Source: Kineosporia babensis (GTDB lineage Bacteria; Actinomycetota; Actinomycetes; Actinomycetales; Kineosporiaceae). From it: 64,000 nt of DNA. A program made the position numbers and the translations under genes. The stretch spans positions 124,001 to 188,000 of the forward strand of contig NZ_JAJOMB010000013.1 of the NCBI RefSeq assembly GCF_021129305.1. Reading direction: 5' to 3'. Of the stretch, positions 40,237-49,763 are shown one piece after another (the first letter of the stretch is position 1; each line of letters opens with the position of its first letter). The notes under the pieces were generated by a model, which saw nothing but the letters and a program-made list of their open reading frames with translations, did not search any database and had not been told where the DNA came from.

Positions 40237-41886
40237 ATGCAGTACGACTTCGTGATCGTCGGCGGTGGGTCGGCGGGCTGCATCCTGGCGAACCGGCTGT
40301 CCGCCGACCCCTCGGTCAAGGTGCTGGTGCTGGAGGCCGGGCGGCCCGACTTCGGCCTGGACGTGCTCACCCACATGCCGGCCGCGCTGCCGATGGTGAT
40401 CGGCAACCCGCTGTACGACTGGTCGTACTTCAGCGAGCCCGAGCCCTACCTGCACAACCGCCGGGTGCCGCATCCCCGGGGCCGGATGCTGGGCGGCTCC
40501 AGCAGCATCAACGGCATGGTCTTCCAGCGCGGTAACCCGCTCGACTACGAGCGCTGGGCCGCCGACAAGGGCATGCAGGACTGGGACTACGCGCACTGCC
40601 TGCCGTATTTCAAGCGGCTGGAGACCTGTCTGGCCGGCGGCGACGAGTGGCGCGGCTCCGCGGGCCCGCTCACCCTGGAGCGCGCCGCCACCCCCAACCC
40701 GCTCTACGACGCGTTCTTCGCCGCCGCCCAGCAGGCCGGCTACGAGCTGGTGGACGACGTGAACGGCTACCGCCAGGAAGGCTTCTCGCGGTTCGACCAG
40801 ACCATTCACGACGGCCGGCGGATGTCCGCGGCCGACGCCTACCTGCACCCCGTCAAGCACCGCCGCAACCTCACGGTGAAGACGCTGCGGCTGGTGCACC
40901 GGGTGATCGTGGAGGACGGCCGGGCGGTCGGCGTGGAGTACTCGCAGATGCTCGGCGGCGGCCGGCTCGGCGGGCCGCGCACGGTCCGGGCCGGTCAGGT
41001 GATTCTCTGCGGCGGCGCGTTCAACAGCCCACAGCTGCTGCAGCTGTCCGGCATCGGCAACGCGCAGGAACTGCGGTCCCTGGGGATCAAGGTCAACCAG
41101 GACCTGCCCGGGGTCGGCGAGAACCTGCAGGACCACCTCGAGGCGTTCGTGCAGTACGGCTGCAAGGAACCGGTCTCGCTGACGCCCTGGCTGCGGATCC
41201 GCCGGCGGCCCTCGATCGGCCTGCAGTGGCTGCTGCACCGCGACGGCCCGGCCGCCTCGAACCATCTGGAGAGCGGCGGATTCGTCCGCAGCAACGACTC
41301 GGTGCCCTACCCCAACCTGATGTTCCACTTCCTGCCCCTGGCGGTGGACCGGGACGGCAGCCGGCCCACCAACGGTCACGGCTACCAGGTGCACATCGGG
41401 CCGATGTTCTCCGACTCCCGCGGCTCGGTGAAGATCAAGTCGACCGATCCGCGGCAGCATCCGGCGCTGCGCTTCAACTACATGTCCACCGAGAACGACC
41501 GGCGCGAGTGGGTCGAGGCGATCGGGGTGGCCCGGAAGATCTTCGCCCAGGCCGCCTTCGACGAGTACAACGACGGTGAGATGGCGCCCGGGCCCGACGT
41601 GGTCACCGACGAGCAGATCATCTCCTGGGTCTGCGACAACTCCGAGACGGGCCTGCACCCTTCCTGCACCACCAAGCTCGGCGCCGACGAGATGAGCGTG
41701 CTCGACCCGGCCACGATGGGCGTGTACGGAGTGGAGGGGCTGCGCGTGGTCGACGCCTCGGCCATGCCCTACGTGACCAACGGCAACATTTACGCCCCGG
41801 TGCTGATGCTTGCCGAGAAGGCCGCCGACCTGATCCTCGGCAACACCCCGCTGGCTCCCGAGAACGCGCCCTACTACCGGCATTAG
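40237..41886 (+). CDS. GMC family oxidoreductase, choline dehydrogenase (BetA)-like
   Basis: 549 aa. FAD motif FVIVGGGSAGCILANRLS at residue 5 and GMC signature 1 (GRMLGGSSSINGMVFQRGN) near residue 87. Signature 2 is GAFNSPQLLQLSGIG near 262, and the catalytic histidine is H474 in GLHPSCTTKLG. Agreement with BetA runs along the full length, including VGENLQDHLEAFVQYGCKEPV. It probably oxidises choline or another amino alcohol to the aldehyde. ATG 40237; GAGGAG lies about 12 nt upstream. No betaine-aldehyde dehydrogenase other than GabD is nearby. It converges on the next gene with 4 bp between stops. Confidence 0.87.
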   Translation: MQYDFVIVGGGSAGCILANRLSADPSVKVLVLEAGRPDFGLDVLTHMPAALPMVIGNPLYDWSYFSEPEPYLHNRRVPHPRGRMLGGSSSINGMVFQRGNPLDYERWAADKGMQDWDYAHCLPYFKRLETCLAGGDEWRGSAGPLTLERAATPNPLYDAFFAAAQQAGYELVDDVNGYRQEGFSRFDQTIHDGRRMSAADAYLHPVKHRRNLTVKTLRLVHRVIVEDGRAVGVEYSQMLGGGRLGGPRTVRAGQVILCGGAFNSPQLLQLSGIGNAQELRSLGIKVNQDLPGVGENLQDHLEAFVQYGCKEPVSLTPWLRIRRRPSIGLQWLLHRDGPAASNHLESGGFVRSNDSVPYPNLMFHFLPLAVDRDGSRPTNGHGYQVHIGPMFSDSRGSVKIKSTDPRQHPALRFNYMSTENDRREWVEAIGVARKIFAQAAFDEYNDGEMAPGPDVVTDEQIISWVCDNSETGLHPSCTTKLGADEMSVLDPATMGVYGVEGLRVVDASAMPYVTNGNIYAPVLMLAEKAADLILGNTPLAPENAPYYRH

Positions 41887-41890
41887 GCCC

Positions 41891-43243
41891 CTACGAGAAC
41901 AGGGCGCTGACCGCTTCCCGGAACGCCGCCGAGTGCTGGTCCACGTCGGCCTCGGTGGTGGCCGGGCTGATCAGGGCCATGTTGTGGAACGGCGTGAGCA
42001 GGACGTGCCGGTTCAGCGCCTGTAGGTGCAGGTACTGCTGCAGTTCGAAGTCGTCGGCCGCTGCGGCCTCACCACCGGTCCGCGGGGCCTGCGCCGAAAA
42101 GGCGTACTCGGCGCGGCAGCCCAGGCGGGTTACGTGCCAGGGCACGCCGAACTCCTCGAGCACCGCCTGCACGCCCTCGGTCCAGCGCACCGCCAGCTGT
42201 TCCATCCGGGCGAACGCCTCGTCGGTCAGCACCTCGGTCAGGGTGGCCCGGACCGCCGCCATCGACAGGGCATTACCGGCCAGCGTGCCGCCGATCCCGC
42301 CCACGTCGATGTCCGGCAGCTCTACCGAAGCCTGGATCTGCGCCGAGATCTCGCTGGTCATGCCGAACGCGGCGGCCGGGATGCCGCCGCCGATGGTCTT
42401 GCCCACCACGACCACGTCCGGCTCCAGACCCCAGGCCGCCGTGCTGCCGCCCGGGCCCGCGCACAGCGTGTGCGTCTCGTCGATCACCAGCAGCGAGCCG
42501 AACCGCCTGGTCAGGGCGCGCAGGCCGGCGTGATAGCCCGGATCCGGCAGCACGATGCCGATGTTCGTCATCGCCGGTTCCAGCAGCACGGCCGCCACGT
42601 CACCGGTGGCCAGAGCTCGTTCCATCGCCGCCAGATCGTTGAACGGCACCACGACGGTGGTCTGGTCCAGGGCCACCGGTGCACCGATGTTGCCGGGCCG
42701 CGAGACGGTCCTGCCCTCGGGCGAGAGCACGGCGAACGTCTCGTCGACCGTGCCGTGGTAGCAGTAGTCGATCACCACGATCTTGCTGCGCCTGGTCAGG
42801 TGCCGGGCGTAACGGATCACGTGCCGGTTGGCGTCGGTGGCGGTCAGCGTGAACTGCCACTGCGGCAGGCCGAACCGGCGGGCCAGCTCGGCCCCGGCCA
42901 GCGCCGCGTCGGCGGTGGGCAGCATCGAGGTGATGCCGCGCACCACCTGCTCGCGGACCGCGGCCGCGGTGGCGGCGGGGGAGTGGCCGCTCATCGCGCC
43001 GGTGTCGCCCAGGCACAGATCCACGTGATCGATGCTGTCGGCGCAGGTGAAGTGCGCGCCGTAGGCCTCGTTCACGAACACCGGGAAAGGCCCGGGCCAC
43101 TTCACCATCCACGACATCGGCACGCCACCGGTCAGGTGCTCGCGGGCCTGCTCGGCCAGGCCCTGGGACCGCGGGCGCTCGGCGACGAAGCGTTCCTCCT
43201 CGAGCGCCTGAAGCCGCCGAAGCCGCCCCCGGTCCAGCTTCAC
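41891..43243 (-). CDS. class III aminotransferase, glutamate-1-semialdehyde aminomutase-like
   Basis: 450 aa. The PLP lysine is in VVVGKTIGGGIPAAAFG, and VIDETHTLCAGPGG precedes it. Other motifs are GGVPMSWMVKWPG and IDYCYHGTVDET. It resembles HemL in fold but is annotated in homologues only as an aspartate aminotransferase family protein, and it lies with catabolic genes, so haem synthesis is unlikely. The GTG start at 43243 overlaps the gabT stop as GTGA. The substrate may be an amine or omega-amino acid from this pathway. Confidence 0.83.
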   Translation of the reverse strand: MKLDRGRLRRLQALEEERFVAERPRSQGLAEQAREHLTGGVPMSWMVKWPGPFPVFVNEAYGAHFTCADSIDHVDLCLGDTGAMSGHSPAATAAAVREQVVRGITSMLPTADAALAGAELARRFGLPQWQFTLTATDANRHVIRYARHLTRRSKIVVIDYCYHGTVDETFAVLSPEGRTVSRPGNIGAPVALDQTTVVVPFNDLAAMERALATGDVAAVLLEPAMTNIGIVLPDPGYHAGLRALTRRFGSLLVIDETHTLCAGPGGSTAAWGLEPDVVVVGKTIGGGIPAAAFGMTSEISAQIQASVELPDIDVGGIGGTLAGNALSMAAVRATLTEVLTDEAFARMEQLAVRWTEGVQAVLEEFGVPWHVTRLGCRAEYAFSAQAPRTGGEAAAADDFELQQYLHLQALNRHVLLTPFHNMALISPATTEADVDQHSAAFREAVSALFS

Positions 43244-44601
43244 CGCACGGTCTCGAACGCCTCGGCCAGCACCGACAGCGCGTCGTCGAGCAACTCGTCC
43301 CCGATCGTCACCGGCGGCAGGAACCGCAGCACGTTGCCGTAGGTGCCGCAGGTCAGCGTGATCACGCCCTGCTGGTGGCAGTACTTGGCCACCCGCCCGG
43401 CCAGCGCCGCGTCGGGTGTGTGGGTGCCGGGAACCACGAGTTCGATCGCCTGCATCGCCCCGCGCCCCCGGACGTCTCCAATTTCCGGGAACCGCTCCTG
43501 CAGGCCGAGCAGGAAGCTGCGCAGCCGCTCACCCAGGCGACGGCCGGTCTCCACCAGCCCCTCGCTCTCGATCGTGGCGATTACGCCGAGCGCGGCCGCA
43601 CACGAAACCGGATTGCCCGTGTAGGTGCCGCCGATCCCGCCGGCGTGCGCCGCGTCCATGATCTCGGCTCGCCCGGTGACCGCCGACAGCGGCATCCCGC
43701 CCGCGATCCCCTTCGCCGTCACCACCAGGTCGGGTACGACCCCCTCGTGCTCCACCGCGAACATCCGGCCGGTCCGGGCGAAGCCGGACTGGACCTCGTC
43801 GGCCACGAACACCACGTCGTTCGCCGTGCACCAGGCGGCCAGCGCGGGCAGGAAACCCGGGGCCGGCTCGATGAATCCGCCCTCGCCCTGGATCGGCTCG
43901 ATCACCAGGCAGGCCACCCGCTGCGCCCCGACCTGGCTCTCGATCTCGGTGATCGCCCGGGCCGCCGCGGCCGCGCCGTCGGTGCCCAGCGGATCGCGCA
44001 GCGGGTACGACATCGGCGCCCGGAAGACCTCACCGGCGAACGGGCCGAAACCGTCCTTGTAGGGCATGTTCTTGGCGGTCATCGCCATGGTCAGGTTGGT
44101 CCGGCCGTGGTACGCGTGGTCGAACACCACTACCGTGTCGCGGCCGGTGGCCCGGCGGGCGATCTTCACCGCGTTCTCCACCGCCTCGGCACCCGAGTTG
44201 AACAGCGCCGAGCGCTTCTCGAAGTCGCCCGGGGTGAGCCGGTTCAGCGCCTCGCAGACCGCCACGTACCCCTCGTACGGGGTGATCGTGAAGCAGGTGT
44301 GACTGAACGCCTCGATCTGCTCCTGCACGCCCGTCACGATGGCCGGCACGCTGTGGCCGACCGTGGTGACCGCGATGCCGGAGCCCAGGTCGATCAGCTG
44401 GTTGCCGTCCACGTCGACGACGATCGCCCCGGCCGCCCGGGCCGCGAACACCGGCATCAGGCTGCTCACGCCCGAGGCCACCGCGGCATCCCGACGGGCC
44501 GCCAGTTCCCGGGACCGGGGGCCCGGCAGCTCGGTGACCAACGAACGTTTCTGGGTGACCTCGCGCGCCGCGCCGGACTGGGGGAGGGTGGAGTCGGGCA
44601 T
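43240..44601 (-). CDS. gabT: 4-aminobutyrate aminotransferase
   Basis: 453 aa. Converts GABA and 2-oxoglutarate to succinate semialdehyde and glutamate. The PLP lysine is in LVVTAKGIAGGMPLSAV; FVADEVQSGFARTG, SHTCFTITPYEGYV and GGIGGTYTGNPV are GabT motifs. Start taken as ATG 44601: TATGCT (44608-44613, minus strand) lies 6 nt before it, so the mRNA may be leaderless. A GTG eight codons upstream would overlap that -10. It is divergent from gabD and coupled to the following aminotransferase. Confidence 0.93.
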   Translation of the reverse strand: MPDSTLPQSGAAREVTQKRSLVTELPGPRSRELAARRDAAVASGVSSLMPVFAARAAGAIVVDVDGNQLIDLGSGIAVTTVGHSVPAIVTGVQEQIEAFSHTCFTITPYEGYVAVCEALNRLTPGDFEKRSALFNSGAEAVENAVKIARRATGRDTVVVFDHAYHGRTNLTMAMTAKNMPYKDGFGPFAGEVFRAPMSYPLRDPLGTDGAAAAARAITEIESQVGAQRVACLVIEPIQGEGGFIEPAPGFLPALAAWCTANDVVFVADEVQSGFARTGRMFAVEHEGVVPDLVVTAKGIAGGMPLSAVTGRAEIMDAAHAGGIGGTYTGNPVSCAAALGVIATIESEGLVETGRRLGERLRSFLLGLQERFPEIGDVRGRGAMQAIELVVPGTHTPDAALAGRVAKYCHQQGVITLTCGTYGNVLRFLPPVTIGDELLDDALSVLAEAFETVR

Positions 44602-44607
44602 GCGCCC

Positions 44608-44644
44608 AGCATAGGGTTCTTCCACCCTGTCCGATCTGGTCGGA
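44608..44644. promoter_or_regulatory. gabT/gabD divergent control site
   Basis: TATGCT (44608-44613, minus strand) is a likely -10 of gabT. The perfect inverted repeat TCCGA-N5-TCGGA at 44630-44644 lies between the two start codons and could be the operator for both genes. The regulator is unknown; the Lrp/AsnC protein of this island is a candidate. Confidence 0.45.
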
Positions 44645-44675
44645 TCTTGTTCGACCGGTGCGAAGGAGCTGGCAG

Positions 44676-46154
44676 ATGAGCACGACGACCGGCCTGGCGG
44701 CCGATGAGGCCGCGGTTCTCGACGGCGTCCCGAGCGGCCTGTTCATCGACGGCCAGTGGCGCCCGGCGGCCGACTCGGCCCGGATGGACGTCGAAGATCC
44801 TTCGACCGGTCAGGTGATTGCCCAGGTGGCCGACGCCGGGGTGGCCGACGCCCGGGACGCGCTGGCCGCGGCGGCGGACAAACAGAAGGAATGGGCGGCC
44901 ACCGCGCCCCGCGATCGGGGCGAGATCCTGCGCCGGGCCTACGAGCTGATGGTGGACCGGGCCGACGACCTGGCCCTGCTGATGACCCTGGAGATGGGCA
45001 AGGCGCTGGGCGAGTCGCGGGCCGAGATCGCCTACGCCGCGGAGTTCTTCCGCTGGTTCTCCGAGGAGGCGGTGCGGGTGGCCGGGCGCTGGTCCACCGC
45101 CCCGAACGGCGCCACCCGGCTGCTCACCATGAAACAGCCGGTCGGGCCCTGCCTTTTCATCACCCCGTGGAACTTCCCCCTGGCCATGGGCACCCGCAAG
45201 ATCGGCCCGGCGATCGCGGCCGGCTGCACGATGGTGGTCAAGCCCGCGCCGCAGACCCCGCTGTCGATGTATGCGCTGGCCGGCCTGCTGGCCGAGGCCG
45301 GTCTGCCCGACGGCGTGCTCAACGTGATCTCCACCTCGCGCACCCCGGAGGTGGTGGAGCCGCTGGTGCGTGACCATCGCCTGCGCAAGCTCTCGTTCAC
45401 CGGGTCCACCCCGGTCGGGCGCAAGCTGGTCGAGCAGTCCGCCACCCAGTTGCTGCGGGTCTCGATGGAACTCGGTGGCAACGCGCCGTTCCTGGTCTAC
45501 CCCGACGCCGATCTGGACGCCGCGGTCGACGGCGCGATGCTGGCCAAGATGCGCAACATCGGTGAGGCCTGCACGGCCGCCAACCGATTCCTGGTGCACG
45601 AGAAGGTGGCCGAGGAGTTCGCGGCCCGCTTGGCCGGGCGGATGGGGGCTCTGAAACTGGGCCGGGGTACCGAAGCAGGTGTGGACGTCGGCCCGCTGGT
45701 GGACGGTAAGTCCCGGGACAAGGTGGCCGAGCTGGTCGCCGATGCGGTCGACGCGGGCGCGAAGGTCCTGGTCGGCGGCTCAGCGGTAGGAGAACGGGGG
45801 TACTTCTACGCCCCGACCGTGCTCACCGGGGTCGAACCGGGCGCCCGGATGCTGTCCGAGGAGATCTTCGGGCCGGTCGCCCCGATCACCACCTTCCACT
45901 CCGAGGAAGAGTCCCTCGCGATGGCCAACGACACCCAGTTCGGGCTGGTCGCCTACGTGTTCACCCGGGACGTCGCGCGGTCGCTGCGGGTGGCCGAGGG
46001 CCTGGAGACCGGCATGGTCGCACTGAACCAGGGCATCGTGTCCAACCCGGCGGCTCCCTTCGGCGGGGTGAAGCACTCCGGCTACGGGCGCGAGGGCGGC
46101 GTCGAGGGGATCGAGGAGTACCTGGAGACCAAGTACGTGGGCATAGCTCTCTGA
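44676..46154 (+). CDS. gabD: NAD(P)-dependent succinate-semialdehyde dehydrogenase
   Basis: 492 aa, aldehyde dehydrogenase superfamily. It oxidises succinate semialdehyde to succinate; related enzymes also take 4-aminobutanal. Motifs are [19 protein letters not shown], the catalytic Glu in [17 protein letters not shown], and the catalytic Cys in [12 protein letters not shown]. The last stretch, [15 protein letters not shown] and [12 protein letters not shown], is GabD-like. ATG 44676 has AAGGAG 8 nt upstream; an ATG 6 codons earlier lacks one. Divergent from gabT. Confidence 0.93.
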   Translation: MSTTTGLAADEAAVLDGVPSGLFIDGQWRPAADSARMDVEDPSTGQVIAQVADAGVADARDALAAAADKQKEWAATAPRDRGEILRRAYELMVDRADDLALLMTLEMGKALGESRAEIAYAAEFFRWFSEEAVRVAGRWSTAPNGATRLLTMKQPVGPCLFITPWNFPLAMGTRKIGPAIAAGCTMVVKPAPQTPLSMYALAGLLAEAGLPDGVLNVISTSRTPEVVEPLVRDHRLRKLSFTGSTPVGRKLVEQSATQLLRVSMELGGNAPFLVYPDADLDAAVDGAMLAKMRNIGEACTAANRFLVHEKVAEEFAARLAGRMGALKLGRGTEAGVDVGPLVDGKSRDKVAELVADAVDAGAKVLVGGSAVGERGYFYAPTVLTGVEPGARMLSEEIFGPVAPITTFHSEEESLAMANDTQFGLVAYVFTRDVARSLRVAEGLETGMVALNQGIVSNPAAPFGGVKHSGYGREGGVEGIEEYLETKYVGIAL

Positions 46155-46162
46155 CTGGCAAG

Positions 46163-47341
46163 ATGCGCGGCATGTCTGTCGAGCGTCGTGACGTCGTGCT
46201 GCTGGGTTCCACCGGGTCGATCGGGACCCAGGCGATCGACGTGGTCAAGAACAACCCCGACCGCTTCCGGATCGTCGGCCTGGCGGCCGGCAGCCAGGTC
46301 GGTCTGCTGGCCGAGCAGGCGGCGCAGCTGCAGGTTCCGGTGGTCTCGATCGGGGACGCGTCCCGGCTGCCGGATCTCGAGGCGGCCCTGACCGCGTTCG
46401 CCGGGAAGGACCACGGCATCGAGATCCTGGCCGGCCCGGACGCCGCGGCCGAGCTCGCGGCCCGGCCCTGCGACGTGGTGCTGAACGGCATCACCGGCGC
46501 GATCGGCCTGGCGCCCACCCTGGCCGCGCTCGGCGCCGGGCACACCCTGGCCCTGGCCAACAAGGAATCGCTGATCATCGGCGGCGAGCTGGTCACGGCC
46601 GCCGCCGCGCCCGGCCAGATCGTGCCGGTCGACTCGGAGCACTCGGCCCTGGCCCAGGCGCTGCGCGGGGGGACCGCGGACGAGGTCAAGCGCCTGGTGC
46701 TGACCGCCAGCGGGGGCCCGTTCCGCGGCCGGACCCGGGCCGAGCTCTCGGCCGTCACCCCGGCCGAGGCGTTGAAGCACCCGACCTGGGACATGGGCCT
46801 GATGGTGACCACGAACTCGGCCACCCTGGTGAACAAGGGTCTGGAGGTGATCGAGGCGCACCTGCTCTTCGGCATCCCGTTCGACCGGATCGACGTGGTG
46901 GTGCACCCGCAGTCGATCGTGCACTCGATGGTCGAGTTCACCGACGGCTCGACCCTGGCCCAGTGCTCGCCGCCCGACATGCGCCTGCCGATCGCCCTGG
47001 GGATGGGCTGGCCCGCCCGGGTGCCCGGCGCCAATCCCGGCCTGGACTGGACCACGGCCTCCAGCTGGGACTTCTTCCCCCTCGACGACGAGGCCTTCCC
47101 CGGAGTGCGCCTGGCCCGGGCCGCCGGTGAGCAGGCGGGTACGTTCCCCGCCGTCTACAACGCCGCCAACGAGGAATGCGTCTGGGCCTTCCACGAGGGC
47201 CGGCTCGGCTTCACCCAGATTCTCGACGTGGTCGGCGACGTCCTGGCCGACCACACCGAGGCCGGCGAGCTCAGCATCGAAGGCGTCCTGGCCGCCGACA
47301 CCTGGGCCCGTGCCCGGGCCCGCGAGCGCATGGCCCAGTAG
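46163..47341 (+). CDS. dxr: 1-deoxy-D-xylulose 5-phosphate reductoisomerase
   Basis: 392 aa. Second step of the MEP isoprenoid pathway: DXP to MEP with NADPH. The NADPH motif is [18 protein letters not shown]. Metal and substrate residues lie in [20 protein letters not shown] and [32 protein letters not shown] and [12 protein letters not shown] complete the family pattern. ATG 46163 is used; ATG 46172 (SVERRDVV) is equally possible and might be leaderless. Downstream are a 48-bp palindrome and, in inverted orientation, the GNAT and ispG genes. Confidence 0.96.
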   Translation: MRGMSVERRDVVLLGSTGSIGTQAIDVVKNNPDRFRIVGLAAGSQVGLLAEQAAQLQVPVVSIGDASRLPDLEAALTAFAGKDHGIEILAGPDAAAELAARPCDVVLNGITGAIGLAPTLAALGAGHTLALANKESLIIGGELVTAAAAPGQIVPVDSEHSALAQALRGGTADEVKRLVLTASGGPFRGRTRAELSAVTPAEALKHPTWDMGLMVTTNSATLVNKGLEVIEAHLLFGIPFDRIDVVVHPQSIVHSMVEFTDGSTLAQCSPPDMRLPIALGMGWPARVPGANPGLDWTTASSWDFFPLDDEAFPGVRLARAAGEQAGTFPAVYNAANEECVWAFHEGRLGFTQILDVVGDVLADHTEAGELSIEGVLAADTWARARARERMAQ

Positions 47342-47420
47342 CCGCCTCCGCCCGCCATTCACCGACAGCTACGAACCTGCCTGGTCGGTCACCGTCAGCG
47401 TCCGCAGTGGCCACCCTCGA

Positions 47421-47468
47421 ATGTGTACACCTGGCACATCCGGTACCGGATGTGCCAGGTGTACACAT
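47421..47468. terminator. perfect 48-bp palindrome after dxr, probable bidirectional terminator
   Basis: Every base of 47421-47444 pairs with 47468-47445, with no spacer; the centre is CGGTACCG. The arms contain the smaller palindrome GTGTACAC and the pair TGGCACA/TGTGCCA. RNA from either strand would fold to a hairpin of about 22 bp with a GTAC loop. It lies between dxr (plus) and the GNAT gene (minus). No T-run follows, so a recombination or protein-binding site remains possible. Confidence 0.7.
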
Positions 47469-47490
47469 CGCGTGGTGGGCTGCGCAGGCC

Positions 47491-47610
47491 GGTGCGGCAA
47501 ACAAGGCGATGAGGCGATGAGGCGATGAGGCTAGGCAAGGCGATGAGGCGGTGCGGCAAGGCAAGGCGATGAGGTGGCAAGGCGATGAGGCGGTGCGGCG
47601 AGGCGACAAG
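47491..47610. repeat. degenerate short-unit repeat (GGCGATGA / GGCGGTGCGGC)
   Basis: AAGGCGATGA occurs four times and GGCGATGA six times in about 100 bp, interleaved with GGCGGTGCGGC (twice complete). The unit lengths vary (8, 16, 18 and 26 bp), so it is a simple-sequence expansion rather than a regular array. The rest of the dxr-GNAT gap (47342-47734) holds only this and the 48-bp palindrome; no gene is supported. Confidence 0.75.
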
Positions 47611-47734
47611 CTGAGCCGGTCTGGTCGGACACGTCCAACTGCCCGGCCGCCGCGCTGCCGGTGGGCGAGCGCTGAGTTGGCCGGCTGGATCGGGAGGTCT
47701 GGATGCGGGTGGTCCGGAGCCTGGTGTCGGCCGA

Positions 47735-48586
47735 TCAGAAGAGGATGGTGGCGTAGGTGCCGACGGTCTGGAAGCCGACTCGTTCGTAGGCCCGGATGGC
47801 CCTGGTGTTGTAGCCGTTGACGTAGAGCGAGACCACCGGGGCCACCTCGCGGCGCACCGACTCGACCAGCGCCGCCATCGCCGGGGCGGCCACCCCCTGG
47901 CCCCGGTAGCGCGGGTTCACCCAGACTCCCTGCACCTGAACGGCTTCCGGGACCACCGAGCCCAGCTCGGCCTTGAAGACCACGACCGGGCCGGACTCCG
48001 TCTCGTCCATCCGCACGTACGAGCGCCCGGCCGCCACCAGCCCGCTGACCTGGGCCCGGTAGACCGCCCCGCCGTCCGCCGCCACCGGCGAGTAGCCGAC
48101 CTCCTCGGTGAACATCGCCACGCAGGCCGGGACCAGCAGCTCCAGCTCGGACATCTGGCTGCGCCGCACCAGCGGGTCGGGCTCCACCGAGGGCGCCGAC
48201 GACATCGCCATCAGCGGCTGGTTCGCCCGGATGTCGCGGGCCGGGCCCCAGGAGGCCTGCAGGTGCTGCCACAGGCCCAGCACCATGTGCGCCGGGCCGA
48301 CGATCGAGGAGCACTGCCGCCCGCTGCGCCGGGCCCGGTACGCGAACGCCTCGACTGCCTGCTCGCTGGCGTTGACCGGCACCAGGTTGGCGCCGGACCA
48401 GCAGGCCGCGCGCATCGAGCCGCCCTCGTACCAGCCCCAGATCTCGCCGCCGTGCCGGCGCGGGTCGCCGCGCAGCGCCCGCAGCCGGGCGGCCACGAAC
48501 AGGTTGGCCACCGGGTCCTGGTCGCACAGCGCCAGGGCCTCTTCGACGTCGTCCCTGGCCAGAACCTTCAGCGCCGAGCGCAGCAA
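47735..48586 (-). CDS. GNAT family N-acetyltransferase with DUF4081 N-terminus
   Basis: 283 aa. The N-terminal 130 residues are DUF4081-like (EEALALCDQDPVANLFVAAR, GGEIWGWYEGG); the C-terminal half is a GNAT domain with the acetyl-CoA loop VNPRYRGQGVAAPAM and the end NTRAIRAYERVGFQTVGTYA. It resembles Rv2867c, which follows gcpE/ispG in Mycobacterium. Substrate unknown. The start is TTG 48586 with GGGGA about 8 nt upstream; no in-frame ATG or GTG is nearer. It follows ispG by 25 bp. Confidence 0.85.
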   Translation of the reverse strand: MLRSALKVLARDDVEEALALCDQDPVANLFVAARLRALRGDPRRHGGEIWGWYEGGSMRAACWSGANLVPVNASEQAVEAFAYRARRSGRQCSSIVGPAHMVLGLWQHLQASWGPARDIRANQPLMAMSSAPSVEPDPLVRRSQMSELELLVPACVAMFTEEVGYSPVAADGGAVYRAQVSGLVAAGRSYVRMDETESGPVVVFKAELGSVVPEAVQVQGVWVNPRYRGQGVAAPAMAALVESVRREVAPVVSLYVNGYNTRAIRAYERVGFQTVGTYATILF

Positions 48587-48611
48587 CGTGCCATCCCCAC
48601 TTGTCGTAGAA

Positions 48612-49763
48612 CTAGCTCACGGTCACCGAAGGCGTGCCCTCGGGCGCATCATCGCCCATCTCCTCGGCGATCCGCATCGCCTCGTCGATCAGCGTCTCGA
48701 CGATCTTCGACTCCGGCACGGTCTTGATCACCTCGCCGCGGACGAAGATCTGCCCCTTGCCGTTTCCGGAGGCTACTCCGAGATCGGCCTCACGCGCCTC
48801 GCCGGGCCCGTTCACCACGCAGCCCATCACGGCCACCCGCAGCGGGACCTCCATGCCCTCCAGGCCGGCGGTCACCTGCTCGGCCAGCGTGTACACGTCG
48901 ACCTGGGCCCGCCCGCAGGAGGGGCAGGAGACGATCTCGAGCTTGCGCGGGCGCAGGTTCAGCGACTGCAGGATCTGGATGCCGACCTTGACCTCCTCGA
49001 CCGGCGGGGCGGACAGCGACACCCGGATCGTGTCCCCGATGCCCTGGCCGAGCAGGTGACCGAAGGCCACGGCCGACTTGATCGTGCCCTGGAAGGCCGG
49101 GCCGGCCTCGGTGACGCCCAGGTGCAGCGGCCAGTCCCCGCGCTCGGCCAGCAGCTCGTAGGCCCGGACCATGACCACCGGGTCGTTGTGCTTGACCGAG
49201 ATCTTGAAGTCGCGGAAGCCGTGCTCCTCGAACAGCGAGGCCTCCCAGACCGCCGACTCGACCAGCGCCTCGGGGGTGGCCTTGCCGTACTTCTCCAGCA
49301 GCCGCTTGTCCAGCGAGCCGGCGTTCACCCCGATCCGGATCGAGGTGCCGGCGTCCCCGGCGGCCTTGGCGATCTCCTTGACCTTGTCGTCGAACTGCCG
49401 GATGTTGCCCGGGTTGACCCGGACCGCGGCGCAGCCGGCGTCGATCGCGGCGAACACGTACTTGGGCTGGAAGTGGATGTCGGCGATCACCGGGATGCCG
49501 GACTTGCGGGCGATCGCGGGCAGCGCCTCGGCGTCGTCCTGACTCGGGCAGGCCACCCGGACGATGTCGCAGCCGGCCGCGGTGAGCTGCGCGATCTGCT
49601 GCAGCGTGGCGTTGACGTCGGAGGTCAGCGTGGTGGTCATGGACTGCACCGAGACCGGTGCGTCGCCGCCGACCGCGACCTTGCCGACCTGGATCTTGCG
49701 GGATTTGCGGCGCGGGTTGAGGACCGGGGGAGGTGCGGTCGGAATACCTAGACTGACGCTCAT
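48612..49763 (-). CDS. ispG: 4-hydroxy-3-methylbut-2-enyl diphosphate synthase (flavodoxin)
   Basis: 383 aa. Penultimate MEP-pathway enzyme, reducing MEcPP to HMBPP with a 4Fe-4S cluster. The cluster cysteines are in [11 protein letters not shown] and [10 protein letters not shown]. The TIM barrel starts [18 protein letters not shown] 49763 ([11 protein letters not shown]) is used, with GGAGG 12 nt upstream, rather long. The gene is inverted relative to dxr and rip1, unlike the usual dxr-rip1-ispG-GNAT order. Confidence 0.96.
   Translation of the reverse strand: MSVSLGIPTAPPPVLNPRRKSRKIQVGKVAVGGDAPVSVQSMTTTLTSDVNATLQQIAQLTAAGCDIVRVACPSQDDAEALPAIARKSGIPVIADIHFQPKYVFAAIDAGCAAVRVNPGNIRQFDDKVKEIAKAAGDAGTSIRIGVNAGSLDKRLLEKYGKATPEALVESAVWEASLFEEHGFRDFKISVKHNDPVVMVRAYELLAERGDWPLHLGVTEAGPAFQGTIKSAVAFGHLLGQGIGDTIRVSLSAPPVEEVKVGIQILQSLNLRPRKLEIVSCPSCGRAQVDVYTLAEQVTAGLEGMEVPLRVAVMGCVVNGPGEAREADLGVASGNGKGQIFVRGEVIKTVPESKIVETLIDEAMRIAEEMGDDAPEGTPSVTVS

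Noticed and set aside
41891-43243. Assignment as hemL (glutamate-1-semialdehyde aminomutase).
   Set aside because: Fold-level similarity only; the gene is coupled to gabT in a catabolic island and no haem genes are near.
47491-47610. Possible small minus-strand coding region with a repeating SSPHRLIAL-like peptide.
   Set aside because: The periodic peptide is explained by the short DNA repeat; there is no ribosome-binding site and no family match.
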